DNA of 64,000 bases from NCBI GenBank assembly GCA_017549565.1, contig JAFYUI010000004.1, positions 43,082 to 107,081 on the forward strand, given 5' to 3'. Shown here in pieces: positions 27,973 to 36,120 of this stretch; the first letter of the stretch is position 1; the number at the start of each line of letters is the position of its first letter. This DNA comes from Clostridia bacterium. GTDB lineage: Bacteria; Bacillota; Clostridia; Oscillospirales; Acutalibacteraceae. A model generated the notes under the pieces. The model saw only the letters and a list, made by a program, of their open reading frames with translations. It had not been told where the DNA came from and searched no databases. Position numbers and translations under genes: made by a program.

Positions 27973-29358
27973 TTAAACATTTTTTAAATATTCATCAATA
28001 GATTTTGCAGCAGTTTTACCCGCACCCATTGCACTTATAACGGTTGCAGCACCTGTTACTGCGTCGCCACCCGCATAAACACCTTTAAGCGAAGTTAAAG
28101 CGGTTTCTTCGGTAACAACAATGCCACCATATTTATTAACCTCTAACCCTTCGGTTGTATCTTTAATAAGCGGGTTAGGTGAAGTACCTATCGACATTAT
28201 TACACAGTCAGCAGTTATTGTAAATTCGCTATCAGGAATTTTTACAGGGCGCGCTCTTCCCGATTCATCGGGCTCGGAAAGCTCCATTTTATCACACACA
28301 ATGCTTTCAACCCAACCGTTTTGGTCGCCGTTTATTTTAACGGGGTTGGTAAGCATTGCAAAGTTAATGCCCTCTTCTTTTGCGTGGTGAACTTCTTCCA
28401 AACGGGCAGGCAATTCCTTTTCGGTGCGGCGGTAAACAATGGTTACATCACTGCCAAGTCGCTTTGCGGTACGGGCGGCATCCATTGCCACATTACCGCC
28501 ACCAACAACAACGGTGTGCTTTGCCTTGAAAATGGGGGTGTCACTGCCATCCAAATACGCTTTCATAAGGTTGTTACGGGTTAAAAATTCGTTTGCCGAA
28601 TATACACCGTTTAACGACTCACCCTCAATACCCATAAAGCGTGGCAAACCTGCGCCCGATCCGATAAACACCGCCTTATAGCCCTCATCAAACAGCTCGG
28701 CAATAGTAATAGTTTTGCCAACCACAACATTGGTTTGCAAATCAACACCAAGTGCCTTTAAAGCATCCACTTCCTTTTGAACAATGGCCTTTGGTAATCG
28801 GAATTCGGGTATGCCGTAAACAAGCACGCCACCCGCTGTATGAAGCGCTTCGAAAACAGTCACTTCATATCCCTTTTTAGCAAGCTCACCCGCACAGGTA
28901 AGCCCCGACGGGCCCGAGCCGATAACAGCAACCTTTTTACCGTTTGACTGTGGTTTTGCAATATTTTCGGTTGTGTGAGCGTTGTGCCAATCGGCAACAA
29001 AGCGTTCAAGTCGACCAATGCCAACGCTTTCACCCTTAATACCCCTGATACATTTGCTTTCGCATTGCTTTTCTTGTGGGCAAACGCGACCGCAAACTGC
29101 GGGTAAAGATGATGATTTATAAATCACCTGATATGCGCCTTCAAAATCGCCCGTTTTCACCTTTTCGATAAATTCGGGTATGTGAATATTTACAGGGCAA
29201 CCTGAAACACAGGGTGCATTTTTACAGTTAAGGCAACGAAGTGCCTCGTCAATAGCAGTTTCTTCGCTATAACCAAGCGCAACCTCACAAAAATTTGTTG
29301 CACGAATTTTAGCATCCTGCGTGGGCATTTCGTTTCGTTTTAAAGACATATTTGCCAT
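27973..29358 (-). CDS. nfnB: NADPH-dependent NfnB-type subunit (GltA/glutamate synthase small-subunit family)
   Basis: Flavoprotein of 461 residues. N-terminal cysteine clusters (CLNCKNAPCVSGCPVNI and CGRVCPQEKQCESKC) bind two [4Fe-4S] centres. An FAD GSGPSGLTCAGELAKKGYEV fold and an NADPH GGGNVAMDAARTAKRLG fold follow. With the neighbouring [2Fe-2S]/FAD subunit this forms an NfnAB-type electron-bifurcating ferredoxin:NAD(P) transhydrogenase; the family is often auto-annotated as glutamate synthase, but no large GltB subunit is present. The start overlaps the nfnA stop by one base (TAATG). Confidence 0.88.
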   Translation of the reverse strand: MANMSLKRNEMPTQDAKIRATNFCEVALGYSEETAIDEALRCLNCKNAPCVSGCPVNIHIPEFIEKVKTGDFEGAYQVIYKSSSLPAVCGRVCPQEKQCESKCIRGIKGESVGIGRLERFVADWHNAHTTENIAKPQSNGKKVAVIGSGPSGLTCAGELAKKGYEVTVFEALHTAGGVLVYGIPEFRLPKAIVQKEVDALKALGVDLQTNVVVGKTITIAELFDEGYKAVFIGSGAGLPRFMGIEGESLNGVYSANEFLTRNNLMKAYLDGSDTPIFKAKHTVVVGGGNVAMDAARTAKRLGSDVTIVYRRTEKELPARLEEVHHAKEEGINFAMLTNPVKINGDQNGWVESIVCDKMELSEPDESGRARPVKIPDSEFTITADCVIMSIGTSPNPLIKDTTEGLEVNKYGGIVVTEETALTSLKGVYAGGDAVTGAATVISAMGAGKTAAKSIDEYLKNV

Positions 29359-30200
29359 TATTTTACTTCTTTCTTAAACAAATTACAGTTTTCTTCATAA
29401 GCGTGGCGTTCAAAATCTCGATAAGTTGTGCCACGCTTCATTGCTTCATCAAAATCAATTTGATAACCGTCAAAATCGGGTCCGTCAACACAAGCAAATT
29501 TAATTTTACCGCCAACTGTCAAACGACAACCGCCGCACATACCTGTGCCGTCTATCATAATCGGGTTCATAGAAACGGTAACGGGCACATTATATTCCTT
29601 TGCGGTTAAAACCACAAATTTCATCATAACAAGCGGGCCAACAGTAATAATTTCATCATATTGTTTGCCGCTTTCAAGCGCTTCCTTTAAAGGCATTGTA
29701 ACATTGCCCTTTATACCGTAAGAGCCGTCATCGGTAGTAACCACAAGATTGTCTGAAACCGCTTTGAATTCATCCTCTAAAATAAGTAAATCGCTGTTTC
29801 TAAAGCCGATTATACTGTCAACTTCGCAGCCCATATTATGTAGTCTTTCAGCAACAGGAAGCGCAATGGCACAACCAACACCGCCACCAATAACACAAAC
29901 CCGTTTTAGCCCCTCAACCCTTGTGGGATTACCCAAAGGACCAACAAAATCGGCAATAAATTCGCCCGCATTTTTTTGGTTTAATTTATTGGTTGTAGCA
30001 CCAACAATTTGAAAAATGATTTTCACTAAACCTTTTTCTCTGTCAAAGCCCGCAACGGTCAGTGGAATTCTTTCGCCGTTTTCATCAACGCGCAAAATTA
30101 TAAACTGCCCCGCCTGTGCTTTTTTTGCAACAAGCGGTGCTTCAATTTCCATTTGTGTCACAAAGGAATTTAATACTTTTTTACTTGCTATTTTATACAC
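29358..30200 (-). CDS. nfnA: NfnA-type subunit (sulfide dehydrogenase / dihydroorotate dehydrogenase electron-transfer-like)
   Basis: FAD/NAD-binding partner of NfnB, about 280 residues. It has an N-terminal ferredoxin-reductase-like FAD domain (FIILRVDENGERIPLT region), an NAD-binding GGGVGCAIALPVAERL element and a C-terminal [2Fe-2S] cysteine cluster (GTGMCGGCRLTV...FACVDGP). The preferred start is the GTG at 30200, giving MYKIASKK, with AGGTG six nt upstream. An upstream GTG at 30209 lies inside that site. The start overlaps the end of trmO by 8 nt. Confidence 0.87.
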   Translation of the reverse strand: MYKIASKKVLNSFVTQMEIEAPLVAKKAQAGQFIILRVDENGERIPLTVAGFDREKGLVKIIFQIVGATTNKLNQKNAGEFIADFVGPLGNPTRVEGLKRVCVIGGGVGCAIALPVAERLHNMGCEVDSIIGFRNSDLLILEDEFKAVSDNLVVTTDDGSYGIKGNVTMPLKEALESGKQYDEIITVGPLVMMKFVVLTAKEYNVPVTVSMNPIMIDGTGMCGGCRLTVGGKIKFACVDGPDFDGYQIDFDEAMKRGTTYRDFERHAYEENCNLFKKEVK

Positions 30201-30867
30201 TTTTTTCACCTGTTTTTGTGATTTTTGTAACTGTTAAAAGGTCGTCCATAACCTTAAATTCGATATGATATTTTGAAAATTCAAAGGCATAAATACGGTT
30301 TATATCATTTTGATAATGTGGTCTTGGGTCACCCTCTAAAACCGCAACGGTTTTACCATAATCTTCACCCAAAATTTCTTTAAATTCTTCGGGAATTTCA
30401 ACCTTTAAATTATCCCCAAAAACCGCATCGGAAAAGCCACCAACGGCATCGGTGTGACAGTCGGTATAAGGGATATATGGCTTTATGTCATAAATGGGTG
30501 TGTTGTCTAATAAATCGGCGCCCGAAACATAAATTTCGCCATTTTTTATTTCCAAAATTTTAACACTTGAAAGACCGATGGGGTTTGGTCTATATGGTGA
30601 ACGGGTAGCAAATACCCCTACCCTTTTATTTCCGCCAAGGCGAGGGGGCCTAACTGTTGGTGACCAGTTTGGTTTATCCACTTCGCTAAAGCCCCAAATT
30701 AGCCAAAGATGACTAAAATCTTCAAGCCCCTTTAAAGCCGAAACATCAGCATATTCTTTTTCAAAAACAATTTTACCCACTGTGTCGACCAAGCCGCTTT
30801 GGCGCGGTATGCCAAACTTAGTGGGAAAATCGGTCTTTATTCTTGCAATAACCTTTAAATTTTCCAT
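30193..30867 (-). CDS. trmO: tRNA (N6-threonylcarbamoyladenosine37-N6)-methyltransferase TrmO
   Basis: SAM-dependent methylase (TsaA/YaeB family) modifying t6A37 of Thr tRNAs. The 224-residue protein contains GIPRQSGLVD and RPPRLGGNKRVGVFATRSPYRPNPIGLS, the family signature, and ends with a C-terminal DPRPHYQND element. It lies between a membrane protein and nfnA within one leftward transcription unit; no functional link with Nfn is evident. Confidence 0.92.
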   Translation of the reverse strand: MENLKVIARIKTDFPTKFGIPRQSGLVDTVGKIVFEKEYADVSALKGLEDFSHLWLIWGFSEVDKPNWSPTVRPPRLGGNKRVGVFATRSPYRPNPIGLSSVKILEIKNGEIYVSGADLLDNTPIYDIKPYIPYTDCHTDAVGGFSDAVFGDNLKVEIPEEFKEILGEDYGKTVAVLEGDPRPHYQNDINRIYAFEFSKYHIEFKVMDDLLTVTKITKTGEKSV

Positions 30868-30870
30868 AAT

Positions 30871-31461
30871 TTAAAACTTGTAGTTATTCACAAATTCTTC
30901 CCAATCGGGTTTGTTTTCATCGGGCAAAGCGTTATATTCACGAAAAACAATTTCTAAAACCTGTTCATACGCTTTTTTGGTTTTGAGGTGAGCGTTAATT
31001 ACAATTACCGACATTATAAGTGAGCACAGCACAACAATTGCAAGCGGCAACAGATGCAACAAATAAAACTTGGCGGGAAGATTTACATATGTATTGCCAA
31101 GCATTTGCCCAAAAACAATTATAAGGCAAACTGATGTAATAGCATTACCACCGCCAAAAACACCTGCAATAATATGATTGTCATTAAACTTTGATAAAAT
31201 AAGCATTAAAATCATAACGGCGGTTAAAATGCTAACCGTTATAAAACCGTTCATATTCATTGTCGAATTTGACGGCAATTCGGATTTTATCAGCAAAATT
31301 CCAATGATATAAAGCGCATTTATAACCATTGTAAAAGCAAATGCCAAAATATAAAGCCATTTACAAATTTTATAACCCTTTCCATCTTTTTTAGCGTAAT
31401 ATACACCTGATTTTTGTTCTCGTTCCTTGACACGATTTAAAATATTTTCATTAAAAACCAT
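30871..31461 (-). CDS. Uncharacterised four-helix membrane protein
   Basis: About 196 residues from an ATG at 31461 preceded by GGAG; the frame also extends six codons upstream to a TTG with no site. A soluble N-terminal segment of about 30 residues is followed by four hydrophobic segments (about 33-55, 70-90, 100-120, 127-148) and a cytoplasmic tail ending DWEEFVNNYKF. I do not recognise the family. It is the first gene of the unit continuing into trmO (3-nt gap) and nfnAB. Confidence 0.75.
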   Translation of the reverse strand: MVFNENILNRVKEREQKSGVYYAKKDGKGYKICKWLYILAFAFTMVINALYIIGILLIKSELPSNSTMNMNGFITVSILTAVMILMLILSKFNDNHIIAGVFGGGNAITSVCLIIVFGQMLGNTYVNLPAKFYLLHLLPLAIVVLCSLIMSVIVINAHLKTKKAYEQVLEIVFREYNALPDENKPDWEEFVNNYKF

Positions 31462-31489
31462 AATTTTTCTCCAAAGCAATATTTTTTAT

Positions 31490-31518
31490 ATTATACTACC
31501 AATTATTTTAATTGACAA
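31490..31518 (-). promoter_or_regulatory. Promoter of the leftward membrane protein-trmO-nfnAB unit
   Basis: TTGTCA (31513-31518), 17-nt spacer, TATAAT (31490-31495). Its -35 box overlaps that of the rightward trmL promoter by five bases. Confidence 0.78.
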
Positions 31519-31539
31519 GTGCGATTTTGCAAATATAAT
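31512..31539 (+). promoter_or_regulatory. Promoter of trmL
   Basis: Consensus TTGACA (31512-31517), 16-nt spacer, consensus TATAAT (31534-31539). Confidence 0.88.
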
Positions 31540-31574
31540 TATTTATGTAAAAGTATTTGTTTTAGGTGATAAAA

Positions 31575-32078
31575 ATGTCGAAACTTAACATTGTAATGGT
31601 AGAGCCCGAAATTCCGCAAAACACGGGCAATGTGGCACGCACCTGTGCCGCAACAGGCGCACGGCTTCATTTGGTGGGTCCTATGGGCTTTAAAATTGAT
31701 GACAAAAAATTAAAACGCGCGGGGCTTGATTATTGGCAATATCTTGATATTACCTATTACGATTCTTTGGATGAATTTTTTAAGAAAAATCAAGGCGAAT
31801 TTTATTATTTCACAACAAAGGGTCGCCATGTTCACAGCGATGTAAGTTATCCTGATAATTGCTACCTTTTGTTTGGCAAGGAAACCAAAGGTCTTCCCGA
31901 AGAATTGCTTATAAAACACCCTGAAAATTGCGTTAGAATCCCAATGGAGGGTGAAATAAGAAGCTTAAACCTTTCTAACTCGGTTGCTATTGCAACTTAT
32001 GAGGTTTTACGGCAGTGGAATTACCCCGCTTTGCAAAATTTTGGGCAATTACACAATTATAGGTGGGAAGAAGTGTAA
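31575..32078 (+). CDS. trmL: tRNA (cytidine/uridine34-2'-O)-methyltransferase TrmL
   Basis: SPOUT-class knotted methyltransferase that methylates the wobble base of tRNA-Leu isoacceptors. About 167 residues from the ATG at 31575; a GTG nine nt upstream lies in the AGGTGAT site. Signatures are VEPEIPQNTGNVARTCAATG near the N-terminus, LLFGKETKGLPEELL (SAM knot) and IPMEGEIRSLNLSNSVAIATYE. Single gene with its own promoter, upstream of the pgk promoter. Confidence 0.94.
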   Translation: MSKLNIVMVEPEIPQNTGNVARTCAATGARLHLVGPMGFKIDDKKLKRAGLDYWQYLDITYYDSLDEFFKKNQGEFYYFTTKGRHVHSDVSYPDNCYLLFGKETKGLPEELLIKHPENCVRIPMEGEIRSLNLSNSVAIATYEVLRQWNYPALQNFGQLHNYRWEEV

Positions 32079-32108
32079 ATATTTCTACATATATTTATTA
32101 AATATATA

Positions 32109-32136
32109 TTGAAAAAACTTAAATTTGTGGTAAAAT
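32109..32136 (+). promoter_or_regulatory. Promoter of pgk-tpiA-gpmI
   Basis: TTGAAA (32109-32114), 16-nt spacer, TAAAAT (32131-32136), 45 nt before the pgk start. Confidence 0.8.
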
Positions 32137-32180
32137 AGTAATTGTAAAAATTTTAACAAACTTTGAAAGGATTGTTTTAA

Positions 32181-33392
32181 ATGAGCTTACTTAACAAAAA
32201 AACTGTTGATGACATCAATGTAAAAGGTCAAAAAGTGCTTGTTCGTTGCGACTTCAATGTTCCGCTTAAAAACGGCGAAATCACTGATGAAAACCGCATC
32301 AACGCTGCACTCCCCACTATTGAAAAATTGATTGCTGACGGCGGCAAGGTTATTCTTTGCTCACACCTTGGCAAACCAAAGGGCGAACCTAAACCCGAAC
32401 TTTCTTTGGCACCTGTTGCAAAGCGCCTTTCTGAAAAGCTTGGCAAAGAGGTTGTTTTTGCTGCTGATGACAATGTTGTTGGCGAAAACGCAAAGGCCGC
32501 TGTTGCTAATATGAAGGATGGCGATGTTGTTTTATTACAAAACACCCGTTATCGTGCAGAAGAAACCAAAAACGGCGAAGCTTTCTCGGCTGAGCTTGGC
32601 TCACTTGCTGATATTTTTGTAAACGATGCTTTCGGCACCGCACACCGTGCACACTGCTCAACCGTTGGTGTTGTTTCACACGTTAAGGAAGCTGTTGCGG
32701 GCTACCTTATCGGTAAAGAACTTAAGTACCTCGGCAACGCTGTTGAAACTCCCGTTCGTCCCTTCGTTTGCATCTTAGGCGGTGCTAAGGTTGACAGCAA
32801 GCTCCCCGTTATTGAAAACCTTTTAACCAAGGCTGATACCCTTATTATCGGTGGCGGTATGGCTTACACCTTCCTCGCTGCTAAGGGCTACACCGTTGGT
32901 ACTTCACTTATCGACGAAACCAAGATTGACTACTGCCGTGATATGATGGCTAAAGCAGAAGAAAAGGGCGTTAAGATTTTACTTCCTATCGACTGCACAA
33001 TCACTAAGAACTTCCCCGATCCTATCGATGCTGAAATCGAAGTTACCGTTGTTGACGCTGACAAGATTCCTACTGATATGATGAGCCTTGACATCGGCAC
33101 AAAGACCGCTGCTCTTTATGCTGAAGAAGTTAAGAACGCTAAGACCGTTGTTTGGAACGGACCTATGGGCGTTTTCGAAAACCCAATTTTAGCTAAGGGT
33201 ACAATGGCTGTAGCACAGGCTATGGCTGATACCGATGCCGTAACCGTTATCGGTGGTGGTGACTCTGCAGCTGCTGTTAACATTATGGGCTTTGGCGACA
33301 AGATGACCCACATTTCTACCGGTGGTGGCGCATCTCTCGAATTCCTTGAAGGTAAAGAGCTTCCCGGTATCGTTGCACTTAACGATAAATAA
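32181..33392 (+). CDS. pgk: Phosphoglycerate kinase
   Basis: Glycolytic kinase transferring phosphate from 1,3-bisphosphoglycerate to ADP. 403 residues with the N-terminal substrate motif [21 protein letters not shown], and the C-terminal nucleotide motifs WNGPMGVFE and GGGDSAAAV. Codon choice is enriched in GCT, GGC, AAG and CTT relative to the flanking housekeeping genes, consistent with high expression. No gap (GAPDH) gene lies upstream, where it is found in many Firmicutes. Confidence 0.98.
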   Translation: MSLLNKKTVDDINVKGQKVLVRCDFNVPLKNGEITDENRINAALPTIEKLIADGGKVILCSHLGKPKGEPKPELSLAPVAKRLSEKLGKEVVFAADDNVVGENAKAAVANMKDGDVVLLQNTRYRAEETKNGEAFSAELGSLADIFVNDAFGTAHRAHCSTVGVVSHVKEAVAGYLIGKELKYLGNAVETPVRPFVCILGGAKVDSKLPVIENLLTKADTLIIGGGMAYTFLAAKGYTVGTSLIDETKIDYCRDMMAKAEEKGVKILLPIDCTITKNFPDPIDAEIEVTVVDADKIPTDMMSLDIGTKTAALYAEEVKNAKTVVWNGPMGVFENPILAKGTMAVAQAMADTDAVTVIGGGDSAAAVNIMGFGDKMTHISTGGGASLEFLEGKELPGIVALNDK

Positions 33393-33405
33393 TGTTTAAA
33401 AATTC

Positions 33406-33426
33406 GTAGGGCGGTATCCGCCCTAC
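33406..33426. repeat. Perfect palindrome in the pgk-tpiA gap
   Basis: GTAGGGCGG-TAT-CCGCCCTAC is a perfect 9-bp stem with a 3-nt loop, GC-rich against an AT-rich background. It is not followed by a T-run. This looks like a REP-like intergenic element or an mRNA stability/processing hairpin; only one copy was noticed in the window. Confidence 0.7.
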
Positions 33427-33448
33427 ATTTATGTAAGGAGAAATTAAA

Positions 33449-34216
33449 ATGAATAAAGCTAAAAGAAATGCTGTTATCGCAGGCAACTGGAAAATGAACA
33501 AAACTCCTGCTGAAACCACCGCTCTCATTAACGAAATGAAGCCATTGGTAGCAGGTGCTGACTGCAAGGTTGTTCTTTGTGTTCCCTTTATTGATATCCC
33601 TGCTGCTGTTGAAGCTGCAAAGGGCTCTAACATTGAAATTGGTGCTGAAAATGTTCACTTTAAAGCAAACGGTGCTTACACAGGTGAAATTTCGGCCGAA
33701 ATGCTTGTTGAATCAGGCGTTAAATATGTTGTTATCGGCCACAGCGAAAGAAGACAATACTTTGGCGAAACCGACCAAACTGTTAACCTTCGCACACTTG
33801 CTGCTTTAAATGCAGGTCTTACCGCTATTGTTTGCGTTGGTGAAACACTTGAACAACGCGAGCTCGGTTATACCGAAACTCTTCTTAAATTCCAAACAAA
33901 GATGGCTTTAACAAATGTTACCGCTGAACAGCTTAAAAATGTAATCATCGCTTACGAACCCGTTTGGGCTATCGGTACCGGTGTCACCGCAACTGCTGAC
34001 CAAGCTGATGAAGGCAACGGCTTTGTTAGAGAAGCTATCGCTGAAGTTTATGGCAAGGATGTTGCCGAAACCGTTACTATTCAATACGGCGGCTCTATGA
34101 ACGCTAAAAACGCTGATGAATTGGTTGCAAAGGTTAATGTTGACGGCGGTCTTATCGGCGGCGCATCACTTAAAGCAGAAGATTTTTCAGTAATTGTTAA
34201 AGCTGCTTCTAAATAA
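33449..34216 (+). CDS. tpiA: Triosephosphate isomerase
   Basis: Interconverts DHAP and glyceraldehyde-3-phosphate. 255 residues, TIM barrel, with the N-terminal GNWKMNK lysine, the electrophilic histidine in GHSERR, the catalytic glutamate in AYEPVWAIGTG and the phosphate loop YGGSMNAKN. Second gene of the glycolytic operon, after a GC-rich palindrome. Confidence 0.98.
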   Translation: MNKAKRNAVIAGNWKMNKTPAETTALINEMKPLVAGADCKVVLCVPFIDIPAAVEAAKGSNIEIGAENVHFKANGAYTGEISAEMLVESGVKYVVIGHSERRQYFGETDQTVNLRTLAALNAGLTAIVCVGETLEQRELGYTETLLKFQTKMALTNVTAEQLKNVIIAYEPVWAIGTGVTATADQADEGNGFVREAIAEVYGKDVAETVTIQYGGSMNAKNADELVAKVNVDGGLIGGASLKAEDFSVIVKAASK

Positions 34217-34234
34217 TTTTAAGGTGAAAAAATA

Positions 34235-35767
34235 ATGAAAAAACCTATTGTTTTAACTATTATGGACGGTTTTGGTTTCAACCCCGAGGTTGTGGGCAAT
34301 GCAATCAAAGCCGCTAAAACTCCCCGCCTTGATAATATTTATGCTACCTGCCCCACCACCGAAATCGGCGCATCGGGTATGGATGTTGGTCTTCCCGACG
34401 GTCAAATGGGTAACAGTGAGGTTGGTCACACCAATATCGGTGCAGGTCGTGTTGTTTATCAAGAGCTTACCCGAATTACAAAATCCATTTCCGATGGTGA
34501 CTTTTTCACTAATGAGGTCTTCTTAAAAGCCATCGAAAACTGCAAGAAAAATGACAGTGCGCTTCACCTTATGGGCCTTTTGTCCGACGGTGGTGTTCAC
34601 TCTCATATCGAGCATCTTTACGCTTTGGTTGAGCTTGCAAAGCGCCAAGGTCTTGAAAGGGTTTACATTCACGCTCTTTTAGACGGTCGTGATGTTCCTC
34701 CCGCAAGTGCAGCTGATTTTATTGATGCATTAAATTCAAAGCTTACCGACATTGGTTGCGGTAAACTTGCAACTGTTCTTGGCCGTTTTTACGGTATGGA
34801 CCGTGACAACCGTTGGGACCGCGTTGAAAAAGCTTATGCCGCTTTGGTTTATGGCGAAGGTATTTTAGCAAACGATGCCGCAGCAGAAGTAAGACACTCT
34901 TACACCCAAATTGATGCTGACGGCAAAAACATTACAGATGAATTTGTTTTGCCAACTGTTATAAACGGCACCGAAAGAATTAAAACCGGCGACAGCGTTA
35001 TTTTCTTCAATTTCCGCCCCGACCGTGCGCGTGAAATTACCCGCACCTTTGTTGATGATGAATTCAATGGCTTTGAGCGCAAGGGTGGCAAACAAAATGT
35101 TTTCTATGTTTGTATGACACAATACGACGCTTCAATGCCTAATGTTGAGGTTGCATTCAAGCCACAAAGTCTTGTTAACACACTTGGTGAATATTTAAGC
35201 GTTAAGGGTCTTACCCAGCTTCGCATTGCCGAAACCGAAAAATATGCCCATGTAACCTTCTTCTTCAATGGTGGTCGTGAGGTAATGTTTAACGGAGAGG
35301 ATAGAATTTTAGTTAACTCACCAAAGGTTGCAACCTATGATTTACAACCCGAAATGAGCGCTTTTGAAGTTTGTGACAAGGTGTGTGAAGCCATTGAAAG
35401 CGACAAATACGATGTTGTTATTCTTAACTTTGCAAACTGCGACATGGTTGGTCATACAGGTTTCTTTGATGCTGCTGTAAAAGCAGTTGAAACTGTTGAC
35501 ACCTGCGTTGGCAGGGTTGAAGATGCTGTCAAGAAAATGGGCGGTATAATGCTTTTAACTGCCGACCATGGTAACGCTGATAAAATGCTTGATACCGATG
35601 GTTCACCCTTTACCGCACACACCACCTTCCCTGTTCCCTTCTCGGTTATCGGTTATGATTGTGAGCTTCGCGAAGGCGGAAAGCTTTGCGATATTTCACC
35701 CACAATTTTAAAGCTTTTGAATTTAGAGCAACCCGCTGAAATGACAGGCGAATCGATTATTAAATAA
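34235..35767 (+). CDS. gpmI: 2,3-bisphosphoglycerate-independent phosphoglycerate mutase
   Basis: Mn-dependent alkaline-phosphatase-superfamily mutase interconverting 3- and 2-phosphoglycerate. 510 residues with the catalytic serine in MGNSEVGHTNIGAGR, the N-terminal metal Asp in TIMDGFG and the C-terminal metal motif LTADHGNADKM. Last gene of the operon; a strong terminator follows. Eno is not adjacent. Confidence 0.98.
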   Translation: MKKPIVLTIMDGFGFNPEVVGNAIKAAKTPRLDNIYATCPTTEIGASGMDVGLPDGQMGNSEVGHTNIGAGRVVYQELTRITKSISDGDFFTNEVFLKAIENCKKNDSALHLMGLLSDGGVHSHIEHLYALVELAKRQGLERVYIHALLDGRDVPPASAADFIDALNSKLTDIGCGKLATVLGRFYGMDRDNRWDRVEKAYAALVYGEGILANDAAAEVRHSYTQIDADGKNITDEFVLPTVINGTERIKTGDSVIFFNFRPDRAREITRTFVDDEFNGFERKGGKQNVFYVCMTQYDASMPNVEVAFKPQSLVNTLGEYLSVKGLTQLRIAETEKYAHVTFFFNGGREVMFNGEDRILVNSPKVATYDLQPEMSAFEVCDKVCEAIESDKYDVVILNFANCDMVGHTGFFDAAVKAVETVDTCVGRVEDAVKKMGGIMLLTADHGNADKMLDTDGSPFTAHTTFPVPFSVIGYDCELREGGKLCDISPTILKLLNLEQPAEMTGESIIK

Positions 35768-35779
35768 TTGCAAAAAATT

Positions 35780-35812
35780 AAACACCTGAAAGCAATAAGC
35801 TTTCAGGTGTTT
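35780..35812. terminator. Bidirectional terminator between gpmI and spoVM
   Basis: AAACACCTGAAAGC pairs with GCTTTCAGGTGTTT around a 5-nt loop, with a long T-run for gpmI and a shorter one for the leftward spoVM transcript. The spoVM stop codon ends just before the stem. Confidence 0.9.
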
Positions 35813-35814
35813 TT

Positions 35815-35907
35815 TTATGTATTTATGTTTTCTTGCTTTTTGATGCCAAAAATAACTCTTAGAAATCCGCTTAAAAATTTAGGGCTTTTAAATAATACAA
35901 CCTTCAT
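35815..35907 (-). CDS. spoVM: Stage V sporulation protein M (SpoVM), 30 residues
   Basis: A very short gene with an ACGGAGG site before the ATG at 35907. The product begins MKVVLFKSPKFLSGFLRVIFG and ends KKQENINT. Aligned to Bacillus SpoVM (26 residues) it keeps Met1-Lys2, Lys7, the kink-forming Pro9, Lys10-Phe11-Leu12, Gly14, Arg17 and Gly21. SpoVM is an amphipathic helix that recognises the convex forespore membrane and anchors SpoIVA for coat assembly. Its position behind prpC-prkC-rsgA matches the Bacillus neighbourhood. It is too short for most gene callers and is the clearest sporulation marker in the window. Confidence 0.88.
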   Translation of the reverse strand: MKVVLFKSPKFLSGFLRVIFGIKKQENINT

Positions 35908-35919
35908 ACAATGCCTCCG

Positions 35920-36069
35920 TCAACATTTGGCTGCCGACAACCCAAGCACAATAACCCAAATTGCAAGCGCTGCCACTAAAAATCGAGGGGGACAAAAACA
36001 ACTAAATAAAAGCCCCACCGAAAAGGAAATAGCGACAAAGCCCTTATTAAACGAAATTCGTCTGCGCAT
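35920..36069 (-). CDS. 49-residue membrane peptide between rsgA and spoVM
   Basis: ATG at 36069 after an AAGGGGGAG site. The product starts MRRRISFNKG and has a hydrophobic region (about 10-45) interrupted by CFCPPRF near the middle, ending SAAKC. It looks like a hairpin or two-segment membrane peptide with three cysteines. I do not recognise it. It is 12 nt upstream of spoVM, so the two are probably co-expressed, suggesting (inference only) a sporulation or membrane role. Confidence 0.7.
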   Translation of the reverse strand: MRRRISFNKGFVAISFSVGLLFSCFCPPRFLVAALAIWVIVLGLSAAKC

Positions 36070-36091
36070 TTTTACTCCCCCTTACAATACT

Positions 36092-36120
36092 ATTATATCG
36101 TGGGAAAGTAAAAATGTTAC
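36092..36120 (-). promoter_or_regulatory. Possible internal promoter for the small-peptide gene and spoVM
   Basis: GTAACA (36115-36120), 17-nt spacer, TATAAT (36092-36097), overlapping the rsgA stop codon. The -10 is consensus, the -35 weak (4 of 6). No clear sigma-E or sigma-G pattern was seen. Confidence 0.5.

Noticed and set aside
33406-33426. Terminator between pgk and tpiA
   Set aside because: Perfect stem but no T-run after it and the downstream gene is co-oriented, so a palindromic element is the better call.
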